A stretch of 64,000 nt of DNA from Apoderus coryli. Its lineage: Eukaryota > Arthropoda > Insecta > Coleoptera > Attelabidae. Under the pieces are notes generated by a model, which did not search any database, was not told where the DNA came from, and worked only from the letters and a program-made list of their open reading frames with translations. The translations under genes were made by a program, and so were the position numbers. Location: assembly GCA_911728435.2 (NCBI GenBank), contig OU452202.1:25833135-25897134 (forward strand). The letters run 5' to 3'. Below are positions 22,451 to 33,100 of this stretch, in pieces; position 1 is the stretch's first letter; each line of letters begins with the position of its first letter.

Positions 22451-23879
22451 TTTCAAACTAGAAACTTTTATGTTTTTTTGAGAAATTCACACACTTTGGA
22501 AATAAAAAAAGGAAATAATTTTCATATTGTGAGTTTATAAGCTTTTTCTTAATTTATTAAAAATGTTCTTTATTAAACAATTATTCTAAGCTTAATTTTT
22601 GTTCAATGCTGCTGTTAAGAAGCGTCCCCTGTCCTCAGTGGATATTTTATTTTCTCAAAAATTGTTCATTTGACAGACAGTAAACAAAAATTGGTTCTTA
22701 AGTTGAAGGTTCAGTCTACGCAGATTTATTTTTTGTAAGTCTTTTTTATACAGCGTTTTAAAAACTTAAGCATTTCAACTTAGTTTTAAGAATAGGCATA
22801 AAATATAAGATAAAGATGCTCCTAAATAAAAATATATTTAAAACAGCTCAAAGTGGTTTTATTTTTAATTATTACTCAATAATATCTTTCATACAGGTGT
22901 CTAATAAGGAAATAAAAACAACAAAAATTAAAATAATAAAAATTATATATTTTCTCTTTCTTTTTCTTTATGAAAGCTCTCAATACAGATATCTGTATAT
23001 ATAAATATATATATCACACGTTGCGATAGAAAAAAAAAACAAAAAAAACACATTTTTTTTTCTATTCTACAGAAAATGTACAAAAATCCTTACACACTAA
23101 CAACGACGCACATTTCAGTTGAGAATAACAAATTTTCTTGAATTATTATAGAACAAAACAAAGAAAACAGTATTCCAAACTGACATAATAATTTGAATGA
23201 GATCATAATTTTTTATTATAAACACTTGCCTGATTTAAGAACTATCAAATTTAATACTGATAATAATCAACATTTTTAAATATTATAATATAAAAATGCA
23301 TTTTTTTATGCAAATGAAAATTAGCACAAAATTCTTTAATTCCATCAGCAGGCAGATCATCTAACTAATATCACATTAAGAAAATTATGGAAGAAACCAA
23401 AAAATGAAAAAATATTTTTAAAAAATGTACAATGATATCACATATAGGTTCTTTATATCTTCACTACTTATGAAGAATTTTTCATTTCAATATTTGTTTT
23501 TTCACAGCTTTTCAATTATGAAAAATATTTTTATACGGTTTTGAAGCAAGGGCATACATTGCTTCAATAACCACGTACTTTATTATAATATTATATCACC
23601 GTTTCGAGTCCTACGTAAAAATATTATTTAATAATAATCAAATCTAAATACTATACTAACAAAAATATGTAATGAATGATAATAAAATGAAGAATTATGA
23701 TGAAAAAATACTCATTTCTCAATAGCATTATTTAAATTTCATTTGATGAAATCTAAATCAGTCTTTTTTATAAAATAATAATATTAATAACTATAATTAT
23801 AGCCAGGTAAAGATTTTTTTTGTGTAATTGAATAAGTATTTTTCTTTGTTAATAAAATTTAAAATTAAAGCTTACAAAT
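22451..23879 (-). other. Region downstream of the DDIT4-like gene; probable 3' UTR at its right
   Basis: It is highly AT-rich, with no frames of note. On the minus strand it follows the stop codon at 23880-23882. AATAAA signals on the minus strand occur at 23584-23579 and at about 23216-23211, so the 3' untranslated region could be about 0.3 or 0.7 kb long. The true site needs transcript data. A short A-run and T-run hairpin lies at about 23025-23085. Confidence 0.45.
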
Positions 23880-23961
23880 CTAACACGTCGGCCTGTACAG
23901 CTTCTTCTTCTGAAGATCATAGTCTGTACTGATCATTACCGTACCACTCTTCGTTATTTTT
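23880..23961 (-). CDS. Coding exon 3 of the DDIT4-like gene
   Basis: The acceptor is ATTGTTACAG before AAAAATAACG. It encodes ITKSGTVMISTDYDLQ, then KKKLYRPTC and TAG. The KKKLY ending is the family signature, so this 82-base exon is needed for a complete protein. Confidence 0.88.
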
Positions 23962-26900
23962 CTGTAACAATTAAAAAAATGTGTTCGTTAGAAATGCCTC
24001 AAGTATATTTATACATGTTATAGAAATATTCCATTATACGTGGAGTTTATCATTACATCAACATTACACTGTTGTGTAAATTTAAATTTATATTTATTCT
24101 TCATCTTAAATAGAATTCCAAAATTAATAAGTATAAATATAAATTTACACAACAGTGTAATGTTGTTAAATTAAAGAAGTTATAATAGCCTTTTCGGCTC
24201 GAGTCGACTTTAGGGACGGTGGAATCTTCTGGTTTCTTCGTGTTTATTAGAAAGACAGCATTTGAAATAGTACATTTCAAAAAAAAAATCTACGGTAAAA
24301 CCATTATTAAAGCCAAAAATCAAAATTTAAGTCCCATAAAAATACACTTTTTCACCTTTTACACACATAGTAATTTGTCATTTTTTCTATAAAGATTGAA
24401 TCAAAATGTTATTTTAACACTAATTTATCTTCCATAGGCGTTTATTTACCTAATTAATGCACCAGTGTTTAATAAAACACATAAAACAAATTTGCAATCT
24501 AAAAAATAAAATAGTATGTAAAATATAAACAAATTGTTAAATTTTAGTAATAGGTTAATTTCTTTTTCCATCGAAGTGAACTTAGCTGTGTACGAAATGT
24601 TGGATATTAGTACTGGTGTTTCATACCGCGACGTTGCCAGTTATAATTTTAGAACAAAGTAGATAGTTGGATAGTTTTGATTTTATAACTAATATTTTTT
24701 AACTTTTGTATTTATAATTTTAGAATAAAGTAGGTAGGTAGTTGGAGTAGTTGAGTACGAACACAAGACGGGGAAAGTCGTCGGTAAGGGAAAAGCACTG
24801 ATCTGAGGCGCTCAATAACGGGCGTTAGTCGAGGATATTATGATACGGAGAGTGTGTATACTGGTAGTCGTATTCAACGTCTATGTTTAAACAGTGGTGA
24901 TTTATTTATAATTATCCAGTTGTATAAGCATAGGATGAACGCAAGACGGGGAAAGTCGTCGGTAAGGGAAAAGCACTGATCTGAGGCGCTCAATAACGGG
25001 CGTTGGTCGAGGATGTTATGATTCGGAAAGTGCGTATACTGTTAGTCGTATTCAACGTCTGTTTTTTTAAATATATGTAATGGTAACTTATTATTACAAT
25101 CTGGCAACATTACTAATCTCCAATATTTTTTACGCACCAAACTTCACTTCGTTGGTCTAACTTAGAATTCTATTTATATTTTACATACTATTTTATTTTT
25201 TTAGATTGCAAATGTGTTGTATGTGTTTTATTAAACAATGGTGCATTAGTTAGGTAAATAAATGACTATAGAAGATAACCTATTGTTAAAATATCATATT
25301 TTTCTTCAATCTTCATGGAAAAAGTGACAATATTACCAGGCATGTAATAGGTGAAAAAGTCCAATTTTATGGGAATTAAATTTTGATTTTTGGCTTTAAT
25401 AATGGTTTTACCGCAGATTTTTTTTTTTTGAAATATACTATTTCAAATGCTGTCTTTCTCATAATAAAAAAAAATCATAAGATGCCACTGTCCCTAAAGT
25501 CGACTCGACCCGTATATTCCTCATGTAAATGACAAAATCTTAATATCTAAGTTTTTATAAAAAATATTGTAATCCAGATCCAAACAAATATTTAATTCTG
25601 TATTAAATTCCCCCCATTTTAATGACCACTGATGATGAGAGCTGTGTCTCTCGAAACATGTCGGGTCGCTGACGCAATATTATGAATAAATAAAGAATTG
25701 TATGTGGAGCAGACGAATTTTATTTATCATTATATTTATACAGTTGAACAAAATCAAATATTCAAAGAAACAAAACTTACTTTATAAACTGTGGCAGGAA
25801 AGCGTTCCATCCTGCCGCCGACTGCCTTAGCGTCAAATAAACCTCAAACGTTGAGGGTGTATTAGGATCACATTGAATTGTACTTAGTTTTCTATTAACC
25901 TCATCGCATTCGAAGGTGATGTAGAGCGTACAGCCGCGTAGACCACAGGGTTCGCTGTCAGCTAAGTTGAGGATGTCTTCTGCAATACGTCTAGTTAAAC
26001 CGTTGGGAAGAAGAACTTCGCCAACAGAGAAATGCGTTCGTTTAGCGGTACGCAGTTCCACTTCCAAACGTTGTGAGAGTGCCTCAATTAGTGCTGATTG
26101 CTCAGTAACGGGCAATTCATATTCTGCAACAAAATGAATTTATTAAAACCAAGTATTTAAGTTTCATTATTTTGCCAATTTATCATTCTAAATATCGGTA
26201 AAATTAAACCTTAGCCCAACTTCAAATTAATGTGATGATTCATATCTTGAGTTTGCAACCGTCTCTCTTATTTTAAAGCTTCAAAACAGTTTTAGAGCTA
26301 AAAATGGTGGAGAGGGAAAAAAGAAGATGACTCATTCATTAAAGTATAATTATCAGGCTTTATCTGATCCGGGTGATTAATCTTTGAAACTATCTTGGAT
26401 CCAACAATTCAATCCGGAAGAAAATCGAACATGGTGCCGTTATAAATCGGTTGAAAGTGAATCTTGCCTAGGAAAACCTCTGTAATGAAGATAATGATGG
26501 TCTGATTCAATTTTAGAACAGTTAGAAAGAGCAAATAGAGAAGCCAAACATTATTTATTCCCAAAAATGAAAGAAGAACTCTGTGGGATTAAATTTACGA
26601 GCGGTGTAGAAGTTAAGGAAGCAGTTTTAATTAATTAATTCAATTAAACATTTTTTTTTATGGAAGTATAAACAAATTAGTGAAAAAGAAAAATAATATT
26701 GCCTTTTCATTTTCTACCCTTTTTCGAGTATAACTTAGCTTAGACTAAGAACGTTCCACAAATGTATCGTGAAGATCATTTTGCAAAATTTCAATACCTA
26801 TAGGTACCTACTTAATTATCTCAATTAATAACCAATTAATTTAATTAAATTATCGTGCCATTAAATAAATATTACACAACAAAACTCTCTCTCTTATTTT

Positions 26901-27803
26901 CAAGTATACGACTTAGATCACCCTGTATAAGACAAACAAAAAAAAATCATGATGCAGTAAAAACTAAAAGATTGGAAAGTGCTTTTATAATATAATAAAG
27001 TGAAATTCGTTTCGAGCTTGTTACTAGGCGAACATTTTACATTTTTACAGCGAGGTCATTACGGGTCATGAATCTGTACTATATGCACTTACCTATCTAA
27101 CGCTTTTTTGCAACTTGCAACTATGAGTATCTAAAATAGTGAGTTACGTACCGGCATCTTTTTTTTAATACAGAGTGGTTCAACAAAAACCAAACAGCCT
27201 AATTTACGAATATTTATAATTACCTAGGTAGCTATCTATACATTTTTTGACATAAATTGGTCCATTTCTTAACGATTTTATAAAATTTCAGCGTAGCTAG
27301 TACGATTTTTATTTCAAACAGGTAGGTGCAAAATTATAGAGGGCTAACATTATGAACACTTGTGAAAATTAAAAGTTTTTTTAGGTTGCAGAACATGCCT
27401 GGGACATAAATGCAAAACCGTGCGCTGATGCTGACAATTTCCAGGAGCATAAACAAGCATTTTGTTAGCAAAATATTTACGTGAATCTTATTATTTAAGG
27501 GATGCCAAGGCGTTATTTCCTCTTTTTTGTATCAAATTACCTACAAAGGTTTATTAAAAAATGCATACCTCTCAAAGTAACGAAATTTGAGTCTAGATAC
27601 GACCAATCACCTAAGTATCATACCTATCTCTTATCTATCTCCACAGACACAGATATTGGAAAGAACTTTTAACACAAATAAAAAGATCAAGTACATATTT
27701 CTTTCAAGAAAATAATTATTACCTACCTAACTAAGTAATAATAATGAAAACACTTACCTCCAATGTTATTGTAGAGCTGGTTTCTCGGAGAGATTACTTC
27801 CAT
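23880..27803 (-). CDS. REDD1/DDIT4-like protein (Scylla/Charybdis family), three exons
   Basis: Join 27803-27758, 26123-25781 and 23961-23880: 471 nt, 156 residues plus stop. REDD1-family proteins restrain TORC1 through TSC1/TSC2 under hypoxia and other stress. Diagnostic parts are LLPNGLTRRIAEDILNL (about residues 53-69), SEPCGLRGCTLYITFE (about 73-88), STFEVYLTLR, WNAFLPQFIKK, and the C-terminal DYDLQKKKLYRPTC. These align in order with human DDIT4 (SEPCGLRG, PTFQLTLVLR, KKKLY). Introns begin GT and end AG and are in phases 1 and 2. The protein is shorter than human DDIT4 because the variable serine-rich N-terminus is absent. Translation starts MEVISPRNQ at the only ATG that splices in frame. 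Orthology to Scylla or Charybdis separately cannot be decided. Family assignment is firm; exon borders are inferred from consensus. Confidence 0.92.
24059..24165. repeat. Hairpin near the 3' end of intron 2
   Basis: A 26-base arm at 24059-24084 is perfectly repeated inverted at 24140-24165; similarity continues into the loop. On the gene strand it lies about 100-200 bases before the exon 3 acceptor, so it would be folded in the pre-mRNA. Confidence 0.85.
24195..25512. mobile_element. 1.3-kb foldback DNA element filling intron 2
   Basis: Long inverted arms run inwards from CGGCTCGAGTCGACTTTA (24195) and from the inverse CGGGTCGAGTCGACTTTA (ending 25512). Each is roughly 330 bp and about 85-90% alike by eye, sharing GAAAGACAGCATTTGAAA and AAACCATTATTAAAGCC. 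The centre has a direct duplication of about 120 bp starting AGACGGGGAAAGTCGTC at about 24768 and 24947. No transposase frame and no convincing target duplication were seen. The superfamily is unknown. Confidence 0.8.
25624..25667 (+). ncRNA. Hammerhead-ribozyme-like motif (candidate)
   Basis: CTGATGA (25629-25635) is followed by one T, a stem GAGAG/CTCTC (25637-25641 and 25648-25652), then GAAA (25653-25656), CAT and GTC (25660-25662). GACC (25624-25627) can pair with GGTC (25664-25667). Order and core match a type I hammerhead, and Penelope elements are known to carry such ribozymes. The extra T before stem II and the very weak stem III are departures. A candidate only. Confidence 0.3.
25781..26123 (-). 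CDS. Coding exon 2 of the DDIT4-like gene
   Basis: The acceptor is TTGTTGCAG before AATATG, and the donor is ATAAA|GTAAGT. Reading through the donor would hit TAA at once, giving a false end after QFIK. Splicing instead continues into KITKSGTVMIS. This exon carries most of the conserved REDD1 C domain. Confidence 0.9.
26520..26637 (+). pseudogene. Mariner transposase scrap in intron 1
   Basis: The frame reads HYLFPKMKEELCGIKF, then VEVKEAV, like the region after the third catalytic Asp in mariner transposases (FLFPKLKE...G.F....E). It is antisense to the host gene. Intron 1 (26124-27757) holds nothing else that is recognisable, apart from a lone inverse CAGGGTG end near 26926. Confidence 0.5.
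27758..27803 (-). CDS. Coding exon 1 of the DDIT4-like gene
   Basis: It encodes MEVISPRNQLYNNIG plus one base. The donor GAG|GTAAGTG is near consensus. If transcription begins about 30 bases past the TATA box, the 5' UTR is about 180 bases. Confidence 0.82.
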
Positions 27804-28010
27804 TTTATACTTAAATCACAATCTAACTAAATATATATCACAAAATTACTATACTAAATTGAAATTTATAGTTCCTAAGATACCGGTTCAGCCGGTTTAG
27901 TTCTTATGTTCAATTACTAGAGAGTTAAATAATTATAATGATAGAATCACTGTAAACTCTAACTTGTTGGATTCAAAATGAACTGTGCCGAAAATCAGCT
28001 GGTGCCGGCA

Positions 28011-28018
28011 CTTTTATA
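28011..28018 (-). promoter_or_regulatory. TATA box of the DDIT4-like gene
   Basis: TATAAAAG on the minus strand lies about 208 bases before the start codon. A CACAGTT initiator-like site is about 34 bases downstream (near 27984). Its position upstream of exon 1 and a local rise in G+C support a core promoter. ACGTG at 28296-28300 could be a hypoxia-response core, since relatives are HIF targets, but such a short site is weak evidence. Confidence 0.65.
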
Positions 28019-28700
28019 AAGTTCTGCTTCCCCCACCGAACAGAACCGGCTATAATAGAACAACCTCTATGCGTTGGGCAGTGTTGCCAGTTGTATTAAT
28101 GTGTTATATGCAGTGGCAATTTTAGAACAGAAGCTGGTTATCTAGCGGTATAATATTTATTATTTTTATTCCAGCTGAATAATTATTAAAAAAAATAGGT
28201 ATATACCTACCTATATTGGAGAAGGAAGATAATCTATGTATTGTTCTTTGTTTTAAATGAAATTTATTTATTAATTAATTGCATTATCAATGTGTACGTG
28301 TAATTTTGTATACAATATGACTAGTATAGGTAGGTACCTACCAACACTGTATAATTTCAGAACGTTTTGTTGTAGACAAGTTGGTGCGTGTTTCAGCATG
28401 TACGAGGGAGCATTTTGATTCCGTGGAATATGGAATCCGCGTACAAAATAAAAATGCGATAATGTTTTTTGTTTTTCAATATTTTCACTGGCAACCTATC
28501 AAGGTTTATTGTCGGTGTGGAATACAGTGCTTAAAAAGCTCATGCCACTTCTAACCATTGATTTTCCCCAGGAAAATTACCGGTAAACCGCTGATATATC
28601 TTCCATAATGGTCCTGTAGAATTTTCTTTTTATTTTAGTTTCGTAAACGGTGCAACTTAACAAAATCCCTGCATTTCCAGTTAGCTTGCATTTTAAAAAT
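28019..28700. other. Upstream region of the DDIT4-like gene
   Basis: No coding sequence was seen. It contains GTAGGTACCTACC-type short palindromes (about 28330) common in insect intergenic DNA. It ends at a 5'-truncated LINE. Confidence 0.45.
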
Positions 28701-28728
28701 CTTTTTGACATTCAAAAATAATATTTTT

Positions 28729-29245
28729 TAGATATGACGAAATTAACTAAGATCTGGAAAAGTCATCGTATCACGCTCAACACAAAAATAAGACTGGTTA
28801 GGAGCCTGGTATTTTCTGTGTTCCTTTACGGACTGAAGCAATCAGACAAAAAGAGGATAGACGCACTTGAGATGTATTGTTGGCGTCCAATGTTGAGGGT
28901 CTCCTGGATCGAGAGGAGAACTAATCTGTCAATCCTCGAACAGATTAATGTAAAGAAAAGGCTACGCATCATAGTTTCAGAAAACATCGCCAAATTCTTC
29001 GGTCATGTGGTCAGAAGAGATGTGATCGAAAAACTAACACTAGAGGGCATGGTATCAGGAAAGAGAAGCCGCGGAAGATCGCCAACAAGGTATACCGACC
29101 TGATCACCCAACTCACTGGCAGGACCTTGCCACAATCAATAAAGATGGCTGAGAATCGAAATGAATGGAGGCTGACAGTACAGGAGATTTCACGAAATCA
29201 CGATGCTTGAAAACAAGCTACCGACTAGGAAGAGAATAATATTAT
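28729..29245 (+). mobile_element. RTE-like LINE 3' end, strongly 5' truncated
   Basis: One open frame (28734-29210, 158 codons) reads WKSHRITLNTKIRLVRSLVF, VFLYG, DALEMYCWRPMLRVSWIERR, NIAKFFGHVVRRD and GKRSRGRSPTRYTDLI. This is the post-RT C-terminal domain of the same kind of LINE as 18558-19965, but from a diverged lineage. ETWTL after VFLYG is missing by an in-frame deletion. The RT itself is gone. Confidence 0.82.
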
Positions 29246-29249
29246 TCAC

Positions 29250-29573
29250 ACAATTTCATAGTTTTATAGTCACTATTAAATTTATTTCTACAATTTAATT
29301 TGAACAATCCTAATAAATTTGCATAAACAAAATATATCGGTTACGAATGAAGCATAAATAAAATATTTTAAGGACAATTCCATTTTGTAGACACATAAAA
29401 ATATTTTATTTTCTATTGTATTATTTGTAGTTTTGATATTTTAAGATGCATATAGGTACATAAAACTTGACTATAAATCTCAGAGAAAAACCTTCACATT
29501 CTTTACGGATTTAATATTAGTTTAAAAATTCGCTGGCAATACCTAAGGTTTTTTATCATTTTGAAAAGACCTT
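29250..29573. other. AT-rich non-coding gap
   Basis: Nothing was recognised. Confidence 0.35.
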
Positions 29574-29582
29574 ATTATTTAT

Positions 29583-30588
29583 TTATTTAAGATACAAGTA
29601 GGTAAAAATTACAAATATTACAAATAACACAATAATATCAAAATAACAATAATAACTAATTAATAACTTAAACTAATTACTTAAAAAACAAACGTTTTAT
29701 ACATGACAAATTTGATTCAAATATATCAAAATCATTAGACATACGGTTACAAATATTACACATTACGAACAAAGGAGAATGCAACAACAAATTAGTGCGC
29801 CAAATTAGTGCGCGCTCTTGACAAGTAAAAAACAGTATTATTATTATGTGTACGCAAATTAGGGACATAAAATGGAAGCAGTTCTAACAGCTCTGGACAG
29901 TCAATATCTCCATTAATAATTTTGTACAGTAAGATAATAGCAGAACATTCCCTACGGGTACTTAAAGATGTCAAATTAAAACGATTTAGGAGCGTATCAT
30001 GTGGAAATCCAATGACTGGATAAACTCCATCGCTACGAAACCACAGAAACTTAGCGAAACGACACGTTCCATACTCGCCGAATGAAATTCATATGTATGA
30101 CTCCACACAACTGAGGCATACTCCAACTTAGCCCTAACAAATACATTGAATAACGCAATAAGTGTTTGAGGAGACCTAAGATCCCTCGCGTTACGCATTA
30201 CAAAACCCAGAGACTGATACGAAGCTGAAATCATATAATTATAATGTTCAATAAAATTTAGTTTGCTATCAAAGAAAATCCCCAAATCTTTAATACGATC
30301 ACAAACAACCAATGGAGAATCGTGAATGAAATACAAATACGTAATAGGCTTTAATCTGCGTGTATAAGAAACTGAAAAACATTTTTCAATATTCAAATAA
30401 AGATTGTTGCGAACACACCACTCATAAATCTTGTTAAGGTCTTCCTGAATAACAGAGCAATTATGCTCACTATCAATGACCAAGTATATCTTGAAGTCAT
30501 CGGCATACAAGAGCGAACTACTAGTGAAGCCACTGGAAATATCATCAATAAAGCACAAAAACAACAATGGCCCCAACACAGAACCCTA
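29583..30588 (-). mobile_element. Jockey-like LINE 3' half
   Basis: The main frame (30579-29986) starts inside RT motif B (LGPLLFLCFIDD), then LLYADDFKIY (motif C), NKIYEWCVRNNLYLNIEKC, and DLGIFFDSKLNF. A second frame (29974-29792) reads the C-terminal CSAIILLYKIINGDIDCPEL. The 3' region ends in AATAAATAAATAAT. ATTATTTAT at 29574-29582 and 30589-30597 could be the target duplication, though it is low-complexity. The 5' truncation falls within RT. Confidence 0.85.
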
Positions 30589-30599
30589 ATTATTTATAA

Positions 30600-31190
30600 A
30601 ATAGACGGAATTGATCTGCCAAACGGATGTGAATTTAATTTGCTAATTTCGAAAATCAGACAAATACTTGCCTTATAGTTGATTATGTCCAGATTTGTTA
30701 TGTAGAATAAATTTTAAAATATTGAGGTTCTGCTATATTTGGGTACAACCAAGGATGAAGTTTTTTGCAGCCTAGTTTAGGATATATGACATAAACTTAT
30801 GGCTATTATGATTCTTTTTGTATTGTTGTTGTTAGCGTTCAAATAATTATTAAAATTAGCCCAATAAAAACACATTTGTCAAATAACTCTGGTATATTCA
30901 AGCTACGTTTCAGAACTCTTAGTTGTTCCTCCTTCCGGCTATGTAGACGATAGTTAAATGATTAGGAAAGTCAAAGATGACATTCTTATTTTTGCACCAG
31001 AATACAGACAAAATGATTCCTATTGAAACATGTCCAAATGCAGTAAAAAAACCTCTTTTAATTCTCTGTCCGCCAATATAGCATATTTTTTATGATGCAT
31101 ATATTTTAAGCAGTTTTGAAATTACATACAAACTACAAACCACGAAATTTTATTAAATTCGGCGACGATATTGCAATAGATATATATAGA
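30600..31190. other. Non-coding gap between LINE copies
   Basis: Nothing coding was seen. GAAACATGTCC at about 31023 is preceded by ATGATTCC but lacks a CTGANGA box, so it was not scored with the hammerhead-like motifs. Confidence 0.35.
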
Positions 31191-31194
31191 TATA

Positions 31195-31790
31195 TTTATT
31201 CACCATCTTCTGTTACAAAACATGTATAGTGCGTCAAAAAATAACAAAAATTAATCAATCAAAGTTACAGCAACAAAGAAAGGCTTACAAACAAATTAAA
31301 ATAGCAACCACATAAAACAAACTAAAATCTAAAAAAATCTTACAATATCGCTTCTGAAATAGTCCTCAAAGGTATATAAATTTTGAGATATCAAAAATGA
31401 TTTAATACTTTTGTTAAACTGGACTTACCAAGGTTCTTTATGTGAGACGGCAGCTTATTATAAAATTTAACACAATAATAGTCAGAACCTTTCCTAGTCC
31501 TCAATAGGCGGTGAAATTCAGGCAATATGTCATTTCGATTTCGCGTACCATAATTATGCATATCAGAGTGAAGAGTGAAATGCGAAGCATTGGTTCGAAT
31601 GTAGGCAAGACAGTTTAAGATGTACAAGGAAGGCAAAGTAAGTAGTCCGTGTTCAACAATGTTTCGAAAAACACAGTTTTGAGATTTGAAAACCCTCTGT
31701 GTAATCGATACAACATCTGATTGGGCTCGGAATAGGGCAACTTTTTTTCCCCATTTATACCTATCCAGAGTATGACTAGCGTTTCCGATA
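31195..31790 (-). mobile_element. CR1/Jockey-like LINE 3' end
   Basis: Minus frame 31636-31391 reads LPSLYILNCLAYIRTN, HNYGTRNRNDI and KFYNKLPSHIKNL, the typical C-terminus after RT in CR1-like proteins. Upstream frames up to 31790 carry the shifted continuation (WGISETLVIL and GFSNLKTVFF). It ends near an AATAAATATAT tail. It resembles the last part of the copy at 39690-41600. Confidence 0.75.
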
Positions 31791-32587
31791 TCCCCATGTT
31801 GTTACTTTTATCTGAGACACAACATGTGTTTATGTGAATACAGATGTAATTTGAATACAGATGTAGCAACAATTTCAAATAAAATTTACTTCTACATAAA
31901 TAGAAAATCATTACAAACCAAAACTAACATTAGTAGGTATCCTAGAAACAAAGCAAATACTAAATATAAGATACTAATTCCTTTGTCTGTGCTTGAACCA
32001 AACGTGGAGATCGTGGCAACAACGCATCGGTGTTAGTTGTTGCCTACGTGACCATTTACACAAGCAAGCCCCTTAACACGTTTATACGATATTATACAGA
32101 GGTATATCTATATATACTTAACTAAACAAATAAAAAATGAAAATCATAATGTACTCGTACCTATGCCTAAAGAAAATACATAATCTACACTTAAGTATGT
32201 AATAAAAATAATTACATATCTACGAGGGAAAAATAAGACAAAGTATTACCTGCCTAGATATTACGCTACGATTACTGCACGATAAAATACACCAGGAGAT
32301 ATTGACAGCTTTTGAGACCCGATTTAGTCCAGTATGTTATTCATATGATATTAACACGTTCGCTGCCACGTCGGTCTAAGAGACCAAGAAAGGATTGTTC
32401 CAACTTCAAGTACTTGGTCAAACAGACCGAGAGACCAATTAGTCCACGCGCCAACTAGATCTAGAGAACCGAGATCATTTTAAAGTCCTCAGTGCTGTCG
32501 GTCTATTCTTGTTAAAGAATAGATGCGGCGACAGACCTATGAGAAAAGTTTGCACTGTACATTTTTCCCTTTTTAAAATTATTATAT
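31791..32587. other. Non-coding stretch with a piggyBac-like end
   Basis: TTAA at 32351-32354 is followed by CACGTTCGCTGCCACG and by repeated GGTCT/AGACC boxes up to about 32530. A TTAA target with subterminal repeats suggests one end of a piggyBac-type element. No partner end was found. Confidence 0.35.
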
Positions 32588-33100
32588 AGGGTGTTTCAGA
32601 AAGACATGGCCAAAATTTGTGAGCGAATTGGGGACATCTAATCATGAAAAAAACCTAAATTGTAATTTTTCGAAAAATCCTTATTTACAAAGATATAGGG
32701 TGTTAAAGATGACTGCCTGAGGACGATTTTTTTTGAAATATTTTCGAAACGAGTAAAGATGAATTAACCAAATGTAGCATATTTATTCACCTAGTTAAAT
32801 GTCGTAGACTGACATGAAATTGAATACAAAAGGATTACCATAGGCGGGTAAACAGGGGGACCCTTGCCTTAATTGTAACCTAACTTTTTTTCCTTGTGAT
32901 TTTTATTCATTTTGTGTCGAAAATGTGATAAAATAAAGTTTTCTACATAAAAAAGGCATACTTCTTTTTTCGAGTTTAAAAATTTTAGGACAAAACTGGT
33001 CCTTAGTACAAAGCATTAATAAAATTTTGGAAAACTTTTCGTTAGCAAACTGTATTTCAATAATTTTATGGACCCATAATACGATATGATATTCAATTTG
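32588..33100 (+). repeat. Dispersed GGTGTTTC-family repeat, copy with inverted loop
   Basis: It starts AGGGTGTTTCAGAAAGACAT and carries the family core (CCATAGGCGGGTAAACA, AACCTAAC, TGATAAAATAAAG). The left hairpin arm (GGACAAAACTGGTCC...) is followed by a loop beginning TTGGAAAACTTTTCG, the reverse complement of the loop in the copy at 44433. The right arm is cut short, and the 50-bp array begins there. Confidence 0.8.

Noticed and set aside
25777..26115. A stand-alone 112-codon version of the DDIT4-like protein
   Set aside because: It would start at a non-ATG codon inside exon 2 and end at a TAA within the donor GTAAGT. Splicing explains both ends and restores the conserved C-terminus.
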